Origin: Marchantia polymorpha subsp. ruderalis
Taxonomy: Eukaryota; Streptophyta; Marchantiopsida; Marchantiales; Marchantiaceae
NCBI GenBank assembly: GCA_037833965.1
Contig: AP031352.1
Span: 18,332,501-18,396,500 of the forward strand
Direction: 5' to 3'
Length of the DNA: 64,000 nt
Shown: one piece after another, positions 13,000-24,140 of the stretch
Layout of the letters: each line of letters starts with the position of its first letter
How positions within the stretch are numbered: the first letter of the stretch is position 1
Made by a program: the position numbers and the translations under genes
The notes under the pieces: generated by a model
Databases searched by the model: none
What the model was told of the DNA's origin: nothing
The model's input: only the letters and a program-made list of their open reading frames with translations

Positions 13000-15900
13000 C
13001 AGTAGTCATAACAGGCTCCTATAACACGATTTTGAGGAGGGGAGTAGATCCGTTCATCCTTTGTCAAATTGTGGAAGTCTTCACGGGAGTTTTCACAAGC
13101 CCTCAATTTATCCATGTGGATGAGCAAACCTCTATCGACATCTCAGTTAAGCGCTGGGAGTTTGTTTAGCTGCATGATATTGTGTACTTCTGAACACTTT
13201 CCGCAGACTTCTAGTGCGGGATATGAGAATTCGTAGGAATATTTAAGCGTTCTAGTCAGGAATAAACAAGATGACAATATAAAGAAGAGTTGCCTGCACT
13301 TTTCAACTCAAGTCCCTTTTATTATCAATCCTCTAGAAGAGTAGAAAGTATCACTCAGCAAAATGACTTTTTATGTGTGGTTCTCTGTGATGTTCTAGGA
13401 TAGGAACACAGAGAGTAGCAATCATCACAAATCTTGGGTTCATGGCCGGAGTCAAGCAATAGCATAACGGTGAGGATTGAGGAGAGGTTTCAGGTCTGAG
13501 AGTCGGACTGAATACCGATTCACATCTCATTATGGCTAGAGAAGTCTTGCACGGACAATCAAGTGTGCTCGCTTTGTCCTATACGCCTCATGTTATTTCC
13601 TTCCCCACAGCGTGCAAACCCATCGCATCATCATCGGGATGTTGATTTCAACTAAAAAGCTAGTAAGATGCTTGGATGAAGTTGGCCTTCAAACCTGAGC
13701 AATAAAGTGAAGCTTTCCGTGTTGGCCTCACAATCACCGAGTCATGGCTCGGGATTTTGTTATTGTCACTCTGTCACCCAACAAAGAATCTTCAAATTCC
13801 AATTTCTACTTCCCTCTTTTACCTCTCGGCATTCATTTTACATCTGCGGACTTGGACTTCCTTATGAGATGTTGTCTCTAGTTTCAAAGAAATGAGTGCA
13901 CGAGGTGAACGTCAGATGGACGGGCGACTGATTATGTGCCTGGCTGTTCCACCATCGTTGCCGTGATGGATGGTTCTTCCTCTGAATAACCTAAATCACA
14001 ACACACCACACCACACCACTCTCTCGTCTCGTCTCCATATCACAGACTGGAGATCGAGACTATGTCGCTTGCTGTACTCTCTTGATTTATATTGCTGCCA
14101 TCTCATTACCATGTACATTTTAGTAGTAGGTGTAATATAACACACTTTTGGTTAAGGAATTATTGGGTCTAGTCCATGGTTTCTGTTTGTGCGGATATGG
14201 TGTTCTCATGGTTTTATACACCCATTTGAACTGTTATCTTTCATTACCATGTTTGGACAATAATTAAATACCTAAAAATGTGGAAGATGTGAATTTCGGA
14301 CGTGGGCTGTTATGTTAAAAACTTTAGGTGTTTTGTCCGCTCATGAATTGATTTTACCAGGTGTGACTGACACAGAATTTTGAAGAGATTGTTTTGAGCT
14401 TCTTATATATCAAGATACATTCTTGAATAAAATGTAAGATCATTACATAAGTAAATCAGTTTTTACAAAATTTCAAAATGTTCTTGAAAGACTGACCTTT
14501 TTTTAGATATAATATCATAAATTTTATATTGGTAAACCCAATGAGCTATTTCTTCTCCGGGAAGGCAGAAAGGTCCAGCAGGAGGAGGCGTTCGTGGAAG
14601 ATGACAAAATCTATATTTTGTCACCTTCAAATTCCGACCTCCAAAGCATGGAACAGAAAGCCTCGTGGATGATGAGACCACGTTCGCCATCGCAAAGGAC
14701 CACAGCACTCACATTTGGCATCGACGAGCAAATCTTTTCTCTCGCAGAGCAACTTCATGGCTGCCACCATTCATTTGTCTTAAGACGCAATAGGACCTTT
14801 CTTAGAACCCAACTTTGGTTCATAACTGGCTTTAAACCCTCACGGTTCGTGCGAATGTGTGTCGTGTCGGGTTCTCAGGAGTTTACCGAAGAAAAGAGCC
14901 CCATCTCTCTCGTCAAAGCGTTTGCTTCGAAGGTCGCAAACGCTTTACTGCTTAAACAATCTGAAGTCCTGCCAAATCATGGATGCAACACCACATACAG
15001 CTCGCTTCTCGATCTAATGCACGACAAACAATTGGCTTAAGGTGATGTACTACAAGTTGAACAATCACGTCAGTGACGGCATGCATCGCTGATTGCGTGT
15101 TGTGGAACAAAAACCTGCCCAATTTGAGGTAGCTCTCTTGAGACTCGATTTCAGGGCTGCAGATAGGATGCTCTGAAAGCCTCTGCTGACCCAGCCGGAT
15201 CTGCAGAGTCTGCTCCGCTTTTGAAAGTGTTCATCGCGTCTCTGTTGTTGGGCTCGAATGATCATTGTAAAAGAGTATAGTAGCAGTCCCACCGCGGTTG
15301 AGCAGTCTCCCAAGTGGAGACAGGAGGAGTCTATGCAGGCGAAAAAAGACCTCATTCTTCTCAGACAGTCTGATCAGCTGGTCTCCACCTTTGGAGGATT
15401 GGTTTCAGCTTATGGAAGTCTCACTCCGGGAGCGATGGTTCGGTCCATCTTGTCAGCGGGTTCAGACTGTGGACTCTGCATATAGTTCATGCCCCCATGA
15501 ACTAGCTATTCCGAGGTGGTTGCTTACATCAAGGACTGTCTCACCGTAGACCATCCGCCAGGTATTCAGGTCATGAGCTACTTCGTTAGCCAGGACCCTT
15601 TGCTGGATTGCCATACTAGCAGAAGAAATAAACTTGTGGAGGCGTCCGCACTCGTTCAACTGAAGATTTTACTCTAGAAGCTCGTATGGTTGGAGCATGT
15701 CTGCTTTCTAAGGAGATTTAGAAGCAGATTGCCGCGAGTCTAGCCGATTTGTACATCTCGGCATGACTGTCAACTGAACACCTCTTGAGCTCAGACAATC
15801 GGTGGTCAGTCAGAAGGGTCTCCAGATATCTTTCCTGCCTATGGGAAGTTTCTATCTCCTTGGGCATCGCGGCCACCCTCAGGGATCTTTGGACATGCCC

Positions 15901-17030
15901 ACATTTGAATGAATGGGTCAATAGAAATGGGGGATGATGCTTTGGATGGGACTTTGTAGCGCTGCAGAACCAGCCTCTATGTCGCAGCGTCCACATGTAC
16001 AAATGGAGAGGATATGTTGTGGGTTTCTGGACGCTTTTGTACTTCTAGGTGATTCGTTAGCGGCCTCATGAGGTTCAAGGAATTAGTGAAATCATGAATG
16101 AGGTTTTGCTGTTGTAACATCTCATTTCAGAATTGAGTGACGCACGGTGTATTCAAGGCAAACATTATAGAGTTATTCATTGTCATTTTTTCGTGAATCT
16201 TATTTCAATCTACTTGAAGGTACATAAGTACAATGCACTTCGTAACGAGCGTTCAGCTTTGTATGAATGCACTCGTTGGTACTATTTTCTGTAATGTAAT
16301 ACCTCATGATGAGAATGTACTCTGGAAACATGTACTCTAATTGTAAACTTTCTAGAGTGGGAAACTTTTCAAACTTCGCAACAATATTGGTGAAAGTTTC
16401 CAATTTAGACTCGAGAGTTTTTACTCACTGTCTGACGTTATTGTCAATTGGTCCTCTATGAAACTGCCCTAATTTGAAATTTTAGCCCTGTTGCTCCGTC
16501 TCTTCTACTTCTTTATCGCTAATCTAGGTTGCCTTCCCTGTCCCGATGTTGATTCCTCGGAGTTGAAGAAGTAACAGGAGGGACCATCAAGAGTGTGACA
16601 ATCAAGCCTCCTCGAAAGGAAATTACTGTCCTTTTGTTGGATTGCTCGGTTCAAGACAGGCTGATACGACGACAACTGATTACGATTACTTCCATTACGA
16701 AGACAACTGAACATGGGAATGGACTGTCGCAGACGCACAGATCGTCTGCCCAATTGAGACAGGTAAAAACATGCCCTGGGATCGTTCCCACAACAAATTT
16801 TAAGATCTCGAATTAAATCTCAAGATCTCAAATCTCAAGATCTCGAATTAAATGGCATCAGGCGATGTTGCTCGATGAAACCATTTTGACTTTATTTATA
16901 GAACTTAAGCTCTGTGACCACGTTGTGTACCCTGCCGAGAAGTTCCTATATTATGGCAAAATGAATACCCCTGTCCACTTTGCCAAAAGCTTGACTTCAC
17001 AAGGGTGCCTGCCGCATGAGCATGTCTTTT
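13000..17030. other. Intergenic; possible decayed coding remnants
   Basis: No intact gene is recognised. Between about 14600 and 15700 there are several medium-length frames on both strands that shift in and out of phase, as a decayed element would show. I could not match them to a reverse transcriptase, a transposase or a host gene. A short internal repeat built on aagatctcgaattaaat lies at 16802-16854. Confidence 0.35.
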
Positions 17031-17034
17031 GTAA

Positions 17035-18354
17035 TCATGCCTTGTTAACACAGGGTGGCGTATGAGCTGTAGATTGTGGTTGCTCTATGTTGACGTACTT
17101 CTGCTCTCCTACGCTGCTCGCAGATTGATAAACTGCGCTGAAGTTGGATGCATCCAGGTCATAAACCCAGCTTCGGTGTTCCATAAGAAGAGCGGCGATT
17201 CGACCAATTTCATCAGCCGATTTCGCTGCTGCTCCACATCCTCCTGTAACTACAAAAACTTGGGCATCCTGGAAAGGTTTTCCATCAACAGCATCGATGA
17301 AAGGGTAATTGTGAGCAGTGTACGTAACGATACATGGCTTGCTGTGCACAGATTCAATCGCGAGACCAGGCATCAATTTCTTCAAAACCTTCAGCAGATG
17401 ATCAGCCTCTTCCCTCGGCCCGTCGCTGTGGAACCAATGTGAAATTTCTTCCTTGCTTGACAGAACTGCGTCTCTGTAACCTGATGATCCTTGCAACCAT
17501 GTTCCCCCTATTTTCAGATATGTCTTGCCGTCTGGATATTTGACTGGAGGGCAGGCATAGACAGAGTGCAAAGGTTCTTCCCCGTTCAGCCGCCAGATCA
17601 AAGAAGGCATGGACTGCAATCTCTTTTCCTCATCAGACCCAACTTCTGCTAGAACGACCAACTCGGATACTGTCTTCAGAGCCAATCCACGCCCCGGAAC
17701 CAACCACTTCGTGTAGATGTCGGCAGCAATCAAAACTCGTGTAGCTAGGAAACACTTGCCACCATCGGTCCTGATTTTCACACCACTGGTACTACATTCC
17801 AGGTCTACCACAGTCTCTCTGACAATCGAAGCGCCCTGCTTTGCGGCAACCACAAGTTGGGCCCGAACCATCTCTCGGGGATTGATATATCCTGCTCCGT
17901 TTTTCTCAATCAAGCCCACATCACCATCCTCAAAGTGGAAGAAGGGGAATCGGCGTTGGAGCGCCTCTCGAGATGGCAACAACTCCGCTTCGGCTCCATT
18001 GCCCCTTCCGACCTCCTTCGCCAAGTACAAGGTGTCACCATCTTTCTTATAATTGGGTGAGACCCTGATGGATCCCACGGGGTAATGGAAGCGGATGCCG
18101 CTCTCCCTCTCAAGAAGCCCATACCTCTCGATGGATCTGGCGGCGAGCTTCGACCAAATGTTGTTCGAGTCCACAATTCTCGTGATTCTGCCCTGGTCAT
18201 AATGAGATGCGAACACTCCGGCGTGCGATTTCCAATCCTCTGGCTCTGCGGGTCCAATTCCGACCACTTTCTCCCCCGTAGCCAGCGACAAATGCCTGCA
18301 GGCTGCCGAGCCCATAAGCCCTATGCCGATCACAGCCACAGAGAACGTCTCCAT
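17035..18354 (-). CDS. Sarcosine oxidase-like FAD-dependent oxidoreductase
   Basis: This intronless frame gives 439 residues and belongs to the DAO/sarcosine oxidase family, which oxidises secondary amino acids such as sarcosine or pipecolate using FAD and oxygen. The N-terminus carries the dinucleotide-binding loop VIGIGLMG (residues 8-15). The segment GAGYINPREMVRAQ (153-166) fits the substrate domain. Cys341 in KPCIVTYT lies where monomeric sarcosine oxidases attach FAD covalently, by my alignment from memory. The Gly-rich VVTGGCGAAAK (368-378) matches the C-terminal FAD contact. The frame runs further upstream through a Trp/Arg tract coded by simple repeats; I place the start at 18354 because the FAD loop follows directly. 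The C-terminus ends in NKA, so no PTS1 peroxisome signal is seen. The exact substrate is unknown. Confidence 0.88.
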   Translation of the reverse strand: METFSVAVIGIGLMGSAACRHLSLATGEKVVGIGPAEPEDWKSHAGVFASHYDQGRITRIVDSNNIWSKLAARSIERYGLLERESGIRFHYPVGSIRVSPNYKKDGDTLYLAKEVGRGNGAEAELLPSREALQRRFPFFHFEDGDVGLIEKNGAGYINPREMVRAQLVVAAKQGASIVRETVVDLECSTSGVKIRTDGGKCFLATRVLIAADIYTKWLVPGRGLALKTVSELVVLAEVGSDEEKRLQSMPSLIWRLNGEEPLHSVYACPPVKYPDGKTYLKIGGTWLQGSSGYRDAVLSSKEEISHWFHSDGPREEADHLLKVLKKLMPGLAIESVHSKPCIVTYTAHNYPFIDAVDGKPFQDAQVFVVTGGCGAAAKSADEIGRIAALLMEHRSWVYDLDASNFSAVYQSASSVGEQKYVNIEQPQSTAHTPPCVNKA

Positions 18355-18935
18355 GCCCGCCGATCCCTTCTCCGCCCACCGATCCAACAGGCCGACGAGT
18401 CGATGGTGCTGCCATGAATCGGAGCTTCTTCTCCTCCTCCTCCTCCTCCTCCACCACCACCACCACCACCACCTCTCCGTCGTCGGCCTCGCCCTCCATC
18501 GCACCACTCAAAGGGAGAATGTGCGGAGCAATTCCGTAGATGCGGTCGTGGATGCTGTCGCCTTGGCACCTGCACCGAACCCCATCCATCGCCTTCTCTA
18601 GTCTTCTATAGTCTCTTGTCTTCTCATCCTTTTCGACCCGATCCCACCTCCGGCTGCAGAGGCACGTCTCGAGCCGTCGCGGCCTCGGCCTCCGCCCTGT
18701 CCACACAAAAGGAAGCTCCGAAAGCTTCAGAATGTCGATTTTGTTCGTTGCCATGCCCGCCCGCCGCCCGCAGCGCCCGCAGCGCGCCTTGGCCCTCCCT
18801 ATCCACAACACTAGCCCCATGTTCGCATTTGGTTTCATCTTTATCCAGCAGGCACATCATGTCATCCGATTGCGAACCAGATGAGTGACATGGCTTGTAC
18901 CTAACGCGCGAATTTCGCATCATGTTTCCGCCATA
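18355..18935 (-). promoter_or_regulatory. Upstream region of the oxidase gene
   Basis: This is the presumed promoter and leader of the minus-strand oxidase. It contains a CTC/CAC simple repeat at 18430-18474, which would read as Arg and Trp runs if translated. Because the frame stays open through it, an N-terminal extension is possible but looks like low-complexity leader. Confidence 0.4.
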
Positions 18936-19075
18936 GCGCATAGCTTCGTAACACTTTTGCAAAGCTTCTGCATATTCTCCTTCAGATTGGGCTGACATTC
19001 GTTACGGTTGTTAATTTGTTTAAAATAAACTCCGTTTAAAAACCGTACATGAAGTTTAAACTTCAAACGGTATTT
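18936..19075 (-). pseudogene. ycf3: Plastid DNA insertion: end of ycf3 intron 1 and start of exon 2
   Basis: On the minus strand, 18936-19000 encodes SAQSEGEYAEALQ and the following YEAMR. This is the start of exon 2 of plastid ycf3, a photosystem I assembly factor with TPR repeats. Immediately upstream, 19038-19073 reads as group II intron domain V: ACCGT, a TTGAAGT/ACTTCAT stem, then the lower strand ATGTACGGT. Domain VI follows at 19002-19037 and ends in AC just before exon bases GA-ATG. The similarity stops after AMR, so only about 140 bp was captured. The domain V loop is TTAA rather than GAAA and the AGC triad is lost, so it is inactive. It has no role in the nucleus and marks a plastid-to-nucleus transfer. 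Confidence 0.82.
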
Positions 19076-19212
19076 TGGATAGCTGATTGTGTGTGTCTTC
19101 TATATTATGTGTTCTTGGTCTCTTTCTTCATTGCATGTAGACTGGATCAAAATTAAATGAGAGTTGTGATGGATGAGTTTTGAGTTTTGATCAAAATCAA
19201 AACTCTCATTTG

Positions 19213-19370
19213 ATTTTTGATGAATGGAAAATTTCAGTGCGATAATTGTCAATCTGATGAATGTCATACAAGATTTTTGATAGATGGAAACTCTCATAAC
19301 GATAATCGTCAATTGGATGAAAGTCATACAAGAGGTTTGATGGATGGAAAATTTTCAGAATGATAATTCT
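19213..19370. repeat. 60-bp tandem repeat, about 2.6 copies
   Basis: Units start near 19213, 19273 and 19333. They share ttttgatggatggaaa-like and gtcatacaaga blocks with an exact 60-bp period and about 20% divergence. The third unit is cut short. It directly follows the plastid insertion. Confidence 0.75.
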
Positions 19371-22300
19371 AGGACAGAATCTTAGTATGCGTTGATTTGT
19401 AGACGAGGCTGATTTGGCACTGAGACTGTCTTAGATCCTTATGAGATTTTTCCCATTGCGTAAAGCCCTGTTCTCCGAATGGTCTGATCCTCAACGTTGC
19501 TCAGTTGCTCCCATATGATTTCATGTGGGCGTTAGATAGGCTGGATTTCGGTTGTCCGGGTTGTGTGCTTTGATAAAAGCAGCAGTGGGATGGGAACACA
19601 ACGATAAATCAACGATGAAATCTGATATATGTTTGAGACTGGGATGAAAATCAACCCACAACTAGCAGTTCCCTTAAAACCAACTCATACTTCCGTAACC
19701 TGTTGAAATGAACATGTCCACGCATGTGTTATTCGAATATCTGTAGGGAAAATTTTTCTAGCGGTATGTGCTTTTCCGAAGATTTATGAGCAAAATCGTG
19801 TTCCGAAAAGAAGATAATAAACTTGTATTAATATAAATATGGATAATGACTAAAAACTGTTTAGGGATTGGTTTAAAGCTCATAAAAATGACAGTGTGAC
19901 TTTTCGTGATTCCGTTGTCCTGTTCTTACGTTTCACTGCATTTTACTGGATTTACGTTGTGTTTAAACCGCGAAATCCCCCAAAATATCTACTGTCACCA
20001 GTATTTGAGAAAATAAAACTGCACATGATCTTGGTAATATCCCGAGCTTCAGCTATTTATTCATCATTTCAACATTGTAATTGTTTCCAGCGAATAGTGA
20101 GAATTTGAGCGTTTGGGAATTCGAAATGATGTTCAAAATAAAAGTAAAATTTGAACATCATGAGTTTCACTGATCGCAGGATTGTATGTGACTAGCTTAA
20201 TGCAGTACACACATAAGAGTTTAAACTGCATTCTTTTACGTGTTTCAAGTAGAAATAATAAAAAGGGAGATAATAATTTTCTAAATATGTGATTTGATGC
20301 AAAAACAATTTCTTGCATTTAGTAAATTACAAAAATATTTATGTGTAGTCAATATTTGGAGTTAAAATTAAAATCCAAATATGAAAGTAATCCCCTTGAA
20401 CATTATAAACCTATGAAAATTATCAGCTCAATGGAAAATTTAATTTTTATTTTTAATCGGATGGATTTTGTTGTGTGATTTGTATCAATGAACCAGTCGT
20501 ATTTCAAGAAATTTATGTCACATTATTTTCACATCAAAAGTGATGATGATATCTAAGATCTCACAACAACAGTGTGGCGATCAAGTATTTGAATATATTA
20601 ATTATTCTAAATTTTTATGGCATCAAATTCAAATTAAATGAGTGAAAATATGTAATTTTCATCAAAGAATGTATCGGTCTAATCATCTGTTTGAATCATT
20701 TCATATGTTTATCAAATAATTATTCTAAAGAAGATTTCGTTGTTTAAACTACATCCCGAGGGTTATAACATCATTTTGGAATTGAAAATTCTATTGTCAC
20801 TGAAAATTCTGCCTTTGCTTGAACGCGTTTAGCTAGCTAGTAGTACCGTGATGTACCGTGAAAATATTCTAGTCGTGATTTGAGGTGATTAAATTTCATT
20901 AATTTCATTTCTGATTTTTTGGATTTATCACTCTAGAATTTATAACCTCCACATTTAAATGTTATGGGTAAAATTTGAAGTTGATTCCATACTATTCTAA
21001 ATGTCAAACGTGATCAAAACGTGTTCTATTATTTTCTACATTAACACTCTAGCTTTCACTGAAAAAATATCTTTGAAAGGGTTGAAAATTCAATATATCT
21101 GAGTCCTCAGAGATAATATACGAAGAACTTTCTTTCCGTTAAACTTAAAAAAATTACTAGTTAGTTTTCTAAAAAATCTAGACTCATATCGAGACAGGCG
21201 ATTATTCAATAACAGTCAAGTAAATCTGTAGATATACATAGAGTTATATTAAGATATCAGCCTACTTGAAGAGATATGCGTGCTTACAAATCGTACTTCC
21301 TCACACAAAGTGCTTCTCGAACTTACAACTCGCACCGAAGACAAGAAGTAAGACAAAAACTACACTAAGCTTACAAATCGTACTTCTTGCCTTCAGATTA
21401 CAAGTGAAGTATTTTGGAGAATCCATGGTTTTTTCACACTATATTATACTTGACATTTATCCGTCGCAACTGTATACGTCTTGATTTCCGCCGCTGAAAG
21501 AAAAGTTATATTTCTATAATACGCATATATGTCTTATGGATATAATGTGAGCCACCGAGTCGACATATTTATTCTTTCTAGCCGAAATGAACTCTTGATC
21601 GGATTATCTATCAATAAATTGTTCTGACTATACATGCTTTGAAAAGTGTTATCATTCACATGCTCGATAAGAAACATTTTCATGGTCTCATTATTTACAT
21701 ACCATTTTGTATGGGACACCATTGGGATATCTAAACATCAGAATTTCTAAGTCTCATTATATTATTTGTATTAATTCTAGCATCGTTGATAATGATCAAA
21801 ACATGCATCAGTGTTCGAAGACCATAGGCATATGGAGGGGAGAAGGAAATTCCAACAAAGAATCAACAAATGTTACCTAACTTTCCAATAACGAAGGGAA
21901 AAGAAATTTAATTAAAGAGCAATGTTACTGCTATCCACATCCATGAAAAATTGTACATGTATACAAAATAGTTTGACTTCAATATGTTCCAGCTTTGACG
22001 AAAAATTTCGGAAGCCTTAGCTTTTGTAGAGGCCTGATTTTTCGTGCCACGGATCACGGCTCTTAAGCGAAATTGGTCCATCAAACGAAAGCACGCGTGC
22101 CTTCAATTTGGAGTATTTTGAATATTTGAATATTGCCAGCACGTCGATCCACTTGACTCACTGACCGATTTAATGATTTCTTCCTTTCACCAAAAGCTCG
22201 ATCGATCTCGGTGCTGGAAACTGAGATCGATCGTCGGCGGAAAGGAGGGAGCGAAAAGTCAAATGTCAAGACGACAGCTCTAAGAGACAGAAATCAACGG

Positions 22301-22400
22301 AAATCCAAGAGTTCGAATTTCGAGTGTTCAACGCACGACATGTGTCAGACAGAGCCCGAGGTTCGGAATGGCGTGAAAGAGCTGAGAAGATGAGGAGGAG
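19371..22400. other. AT-rich intergenic region, no gene recognised
   Basis: The composition is strongly AT-rich, with frequent stops in all frames. A short inverted repeat (atgatgttcaaa and its complement) lies at 20126-20137 and 20150-20161. Another (cgatcgatctc, gagatcgatcg) lies near 22199-22232. No coding or RNA gene is seen. Confidence 0.45.
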
Positions 22401-24140
22401 GAGGAGTCCGACAAGCATGGGGAGGGGACGAGATGAGAAAGTGGCGACACCTCTGACAGAGCCTGCAATTTAATGCTGGGGCTCGCCTTCGGGAAGGCTG
22501 GGAGGATCTTGAGCACGCAGAGGATCTTGCCTCGTTTTGCTCTGCCAAAGCAGCAGCAGAAGAAGCAGAAGGAGCACCCACAGCGTCGTCGTCTTCAGAG
22601 GTGACAGACTCTGCACAGAGCAGAGATTCTTGGGACCCACCTCGTCCTCCTCTCCGTCGCCTTCGCCGTCATGGTGTCGAGAAACGCAGCAGATCAGTGG
22701 CGGTGTAGCACACTCCGTTCTGCGAACACATCTTGCTGTTTGCAAGTCCTCTCGACAGTCTAGGCACTACGTGTTGTTGCATTGCTGCTGTTGCTGCTGA
22801 GCTTGGAAGACAGTGGATTGCGGGCAGGAAATGCTTGCGAAGGATGTCGGGAAATCCGCGGGTTCGGTTGGACCGTGGATCGATCGATTGAACCCGAAGG
22901 TGTGACTGAGGTCGGCAGATCTTCAACTTCGGGGAAATTCGCCCTTTCCCTCCCTCTCTTCCTTCATTTTCTCTCCTTCTTTCCTCTTTTTTCCTGTTTC
23001 GTGCCTTCTGCGTTCGAGTGTTTATAAAATTGGTGCACTTGGCCCGCTGACGAGGGAAAGGGCCTGTTCGATATGACAGCTGAGGAAGGAGTGAAGATCC
23101 CGCAGAGCGAAGTTAATAAATGGTGGTGAAGATCGTAACTCGCTGGTGGATTTACTGTTGATGATCGACCTCAGGTGAGCTTGATTCAAGACGTTTATTG
23201 GCAAGGCTTGATCCTTGTGGCAAGTTTCCTCTCGTAGGTTTCTACGGTACTACGTTGGATCACTCTGTTCCCCACTCCCTGAAGTGCGATGGGAGTCGTG
23301 CCCCGTCTTGATGACCTCGATGGCGGGAGATTTACCTCTTGCTCGCTCGCTCACTCTGGCGCTAAATCGTCATTCGATAAGCTCAGTTCGGACGAGACCT
23401 TTGATGCGGTCGCACTCTCAATTTTGTTGCGTCTTGCGCCTTCGATGCACATTCACAGCTGTCGTGAAGACGATTGATTAGTCTGGCAAGAATGAGAAAA
23501 TTTTGTGTCGCTGAACTTTGGAAACCACGAAGGTCCTTGAGATTAGTGGATCCCGGATGTTGTACATCTTTCAAGACGAAGCGGTCTTCTGTACGTTTGT
23601 CTCCATTTGTATCATTCCGCCTACTGTTTTGTCTTGATGAAGATCATTGGCATTCTGGCCATTACGTGTGTATCAAGTAGTTTCTGTTTTGACTGTAAAC
23701 TTCAGTTTTTCAAAAGCTGAAGTGAACAAGATTGCAATAAGAGCCACTTTTCTCTCTTGAGCTTTAGCTAAGCGACGCTGCCCACGTGAACCAGTTTATC
23801 CACATTTGTGAATTTTGTACAATTGCAGGTTTTTCTGTTCCGAGAAAAATCGGGCTTTGCATAATTATGCATGAGGATATTGCAGACGTTGTCCTCGCAT
23901 TGACCTTGGTGCATGTAATATTTTCTCCCTATGACAGGCTCACATGTCAAAAGTCTTTCTGTTTGCCTCAGAAGCTTAATCCCCAGTTACTTTGTTTTGG
24001 ATGTCTATTGTAGTCTTTAAGGTGCGGGTGCGAACTACGAGCTCCAACTCTGCTTTCGAGTACAGAGATTCTTCACCCACAATGATAGCATAGCTGGTCG
24101 GCTGTCAGACAACTGCAATTGGTGGCAGTTGCCAGGTGCC
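22401..24140 (+). promoter_or_regulatory. Promoter and likely 5' leader of the golgin-like gene
   Basis: Composition rises to GC-balanced and simple GAG/CAG tracts appear, as before other genes of this window. A pyrimidine-rich stretch lies at about 22935-22995. The leader may contain an intron ending at the AG at 24020-24021, after which the frame is open to the start codon; I see no golgin-like residues in that stretch, so I leave it non-coding. Confidence 0.35.

Noticed and set aside
18355..18507. N-terminal extension of the oxidase with Trp and Arg runs
   Set aside because: The runs come from CAC and CTC simple repeats; the FAD-binding loop begins right after the ATG at 18354.
18624..18998. 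A 124-codon minus-strand frame beginning with ycf3-like residues, read as a gene
   Set aside because: Only the first 21 codons match ycf3. The rest is unrelated, and the upstream bases are group II intron, so it is a plastid DNA fragment and not a nuclear gene.
19213..19370. Protein repeat coded by the 60-bp tandem units
   Set aside because: The period is divisible by three so frames stay open, but the sequence is AT-rich, short and diverged without codon-level conservation.
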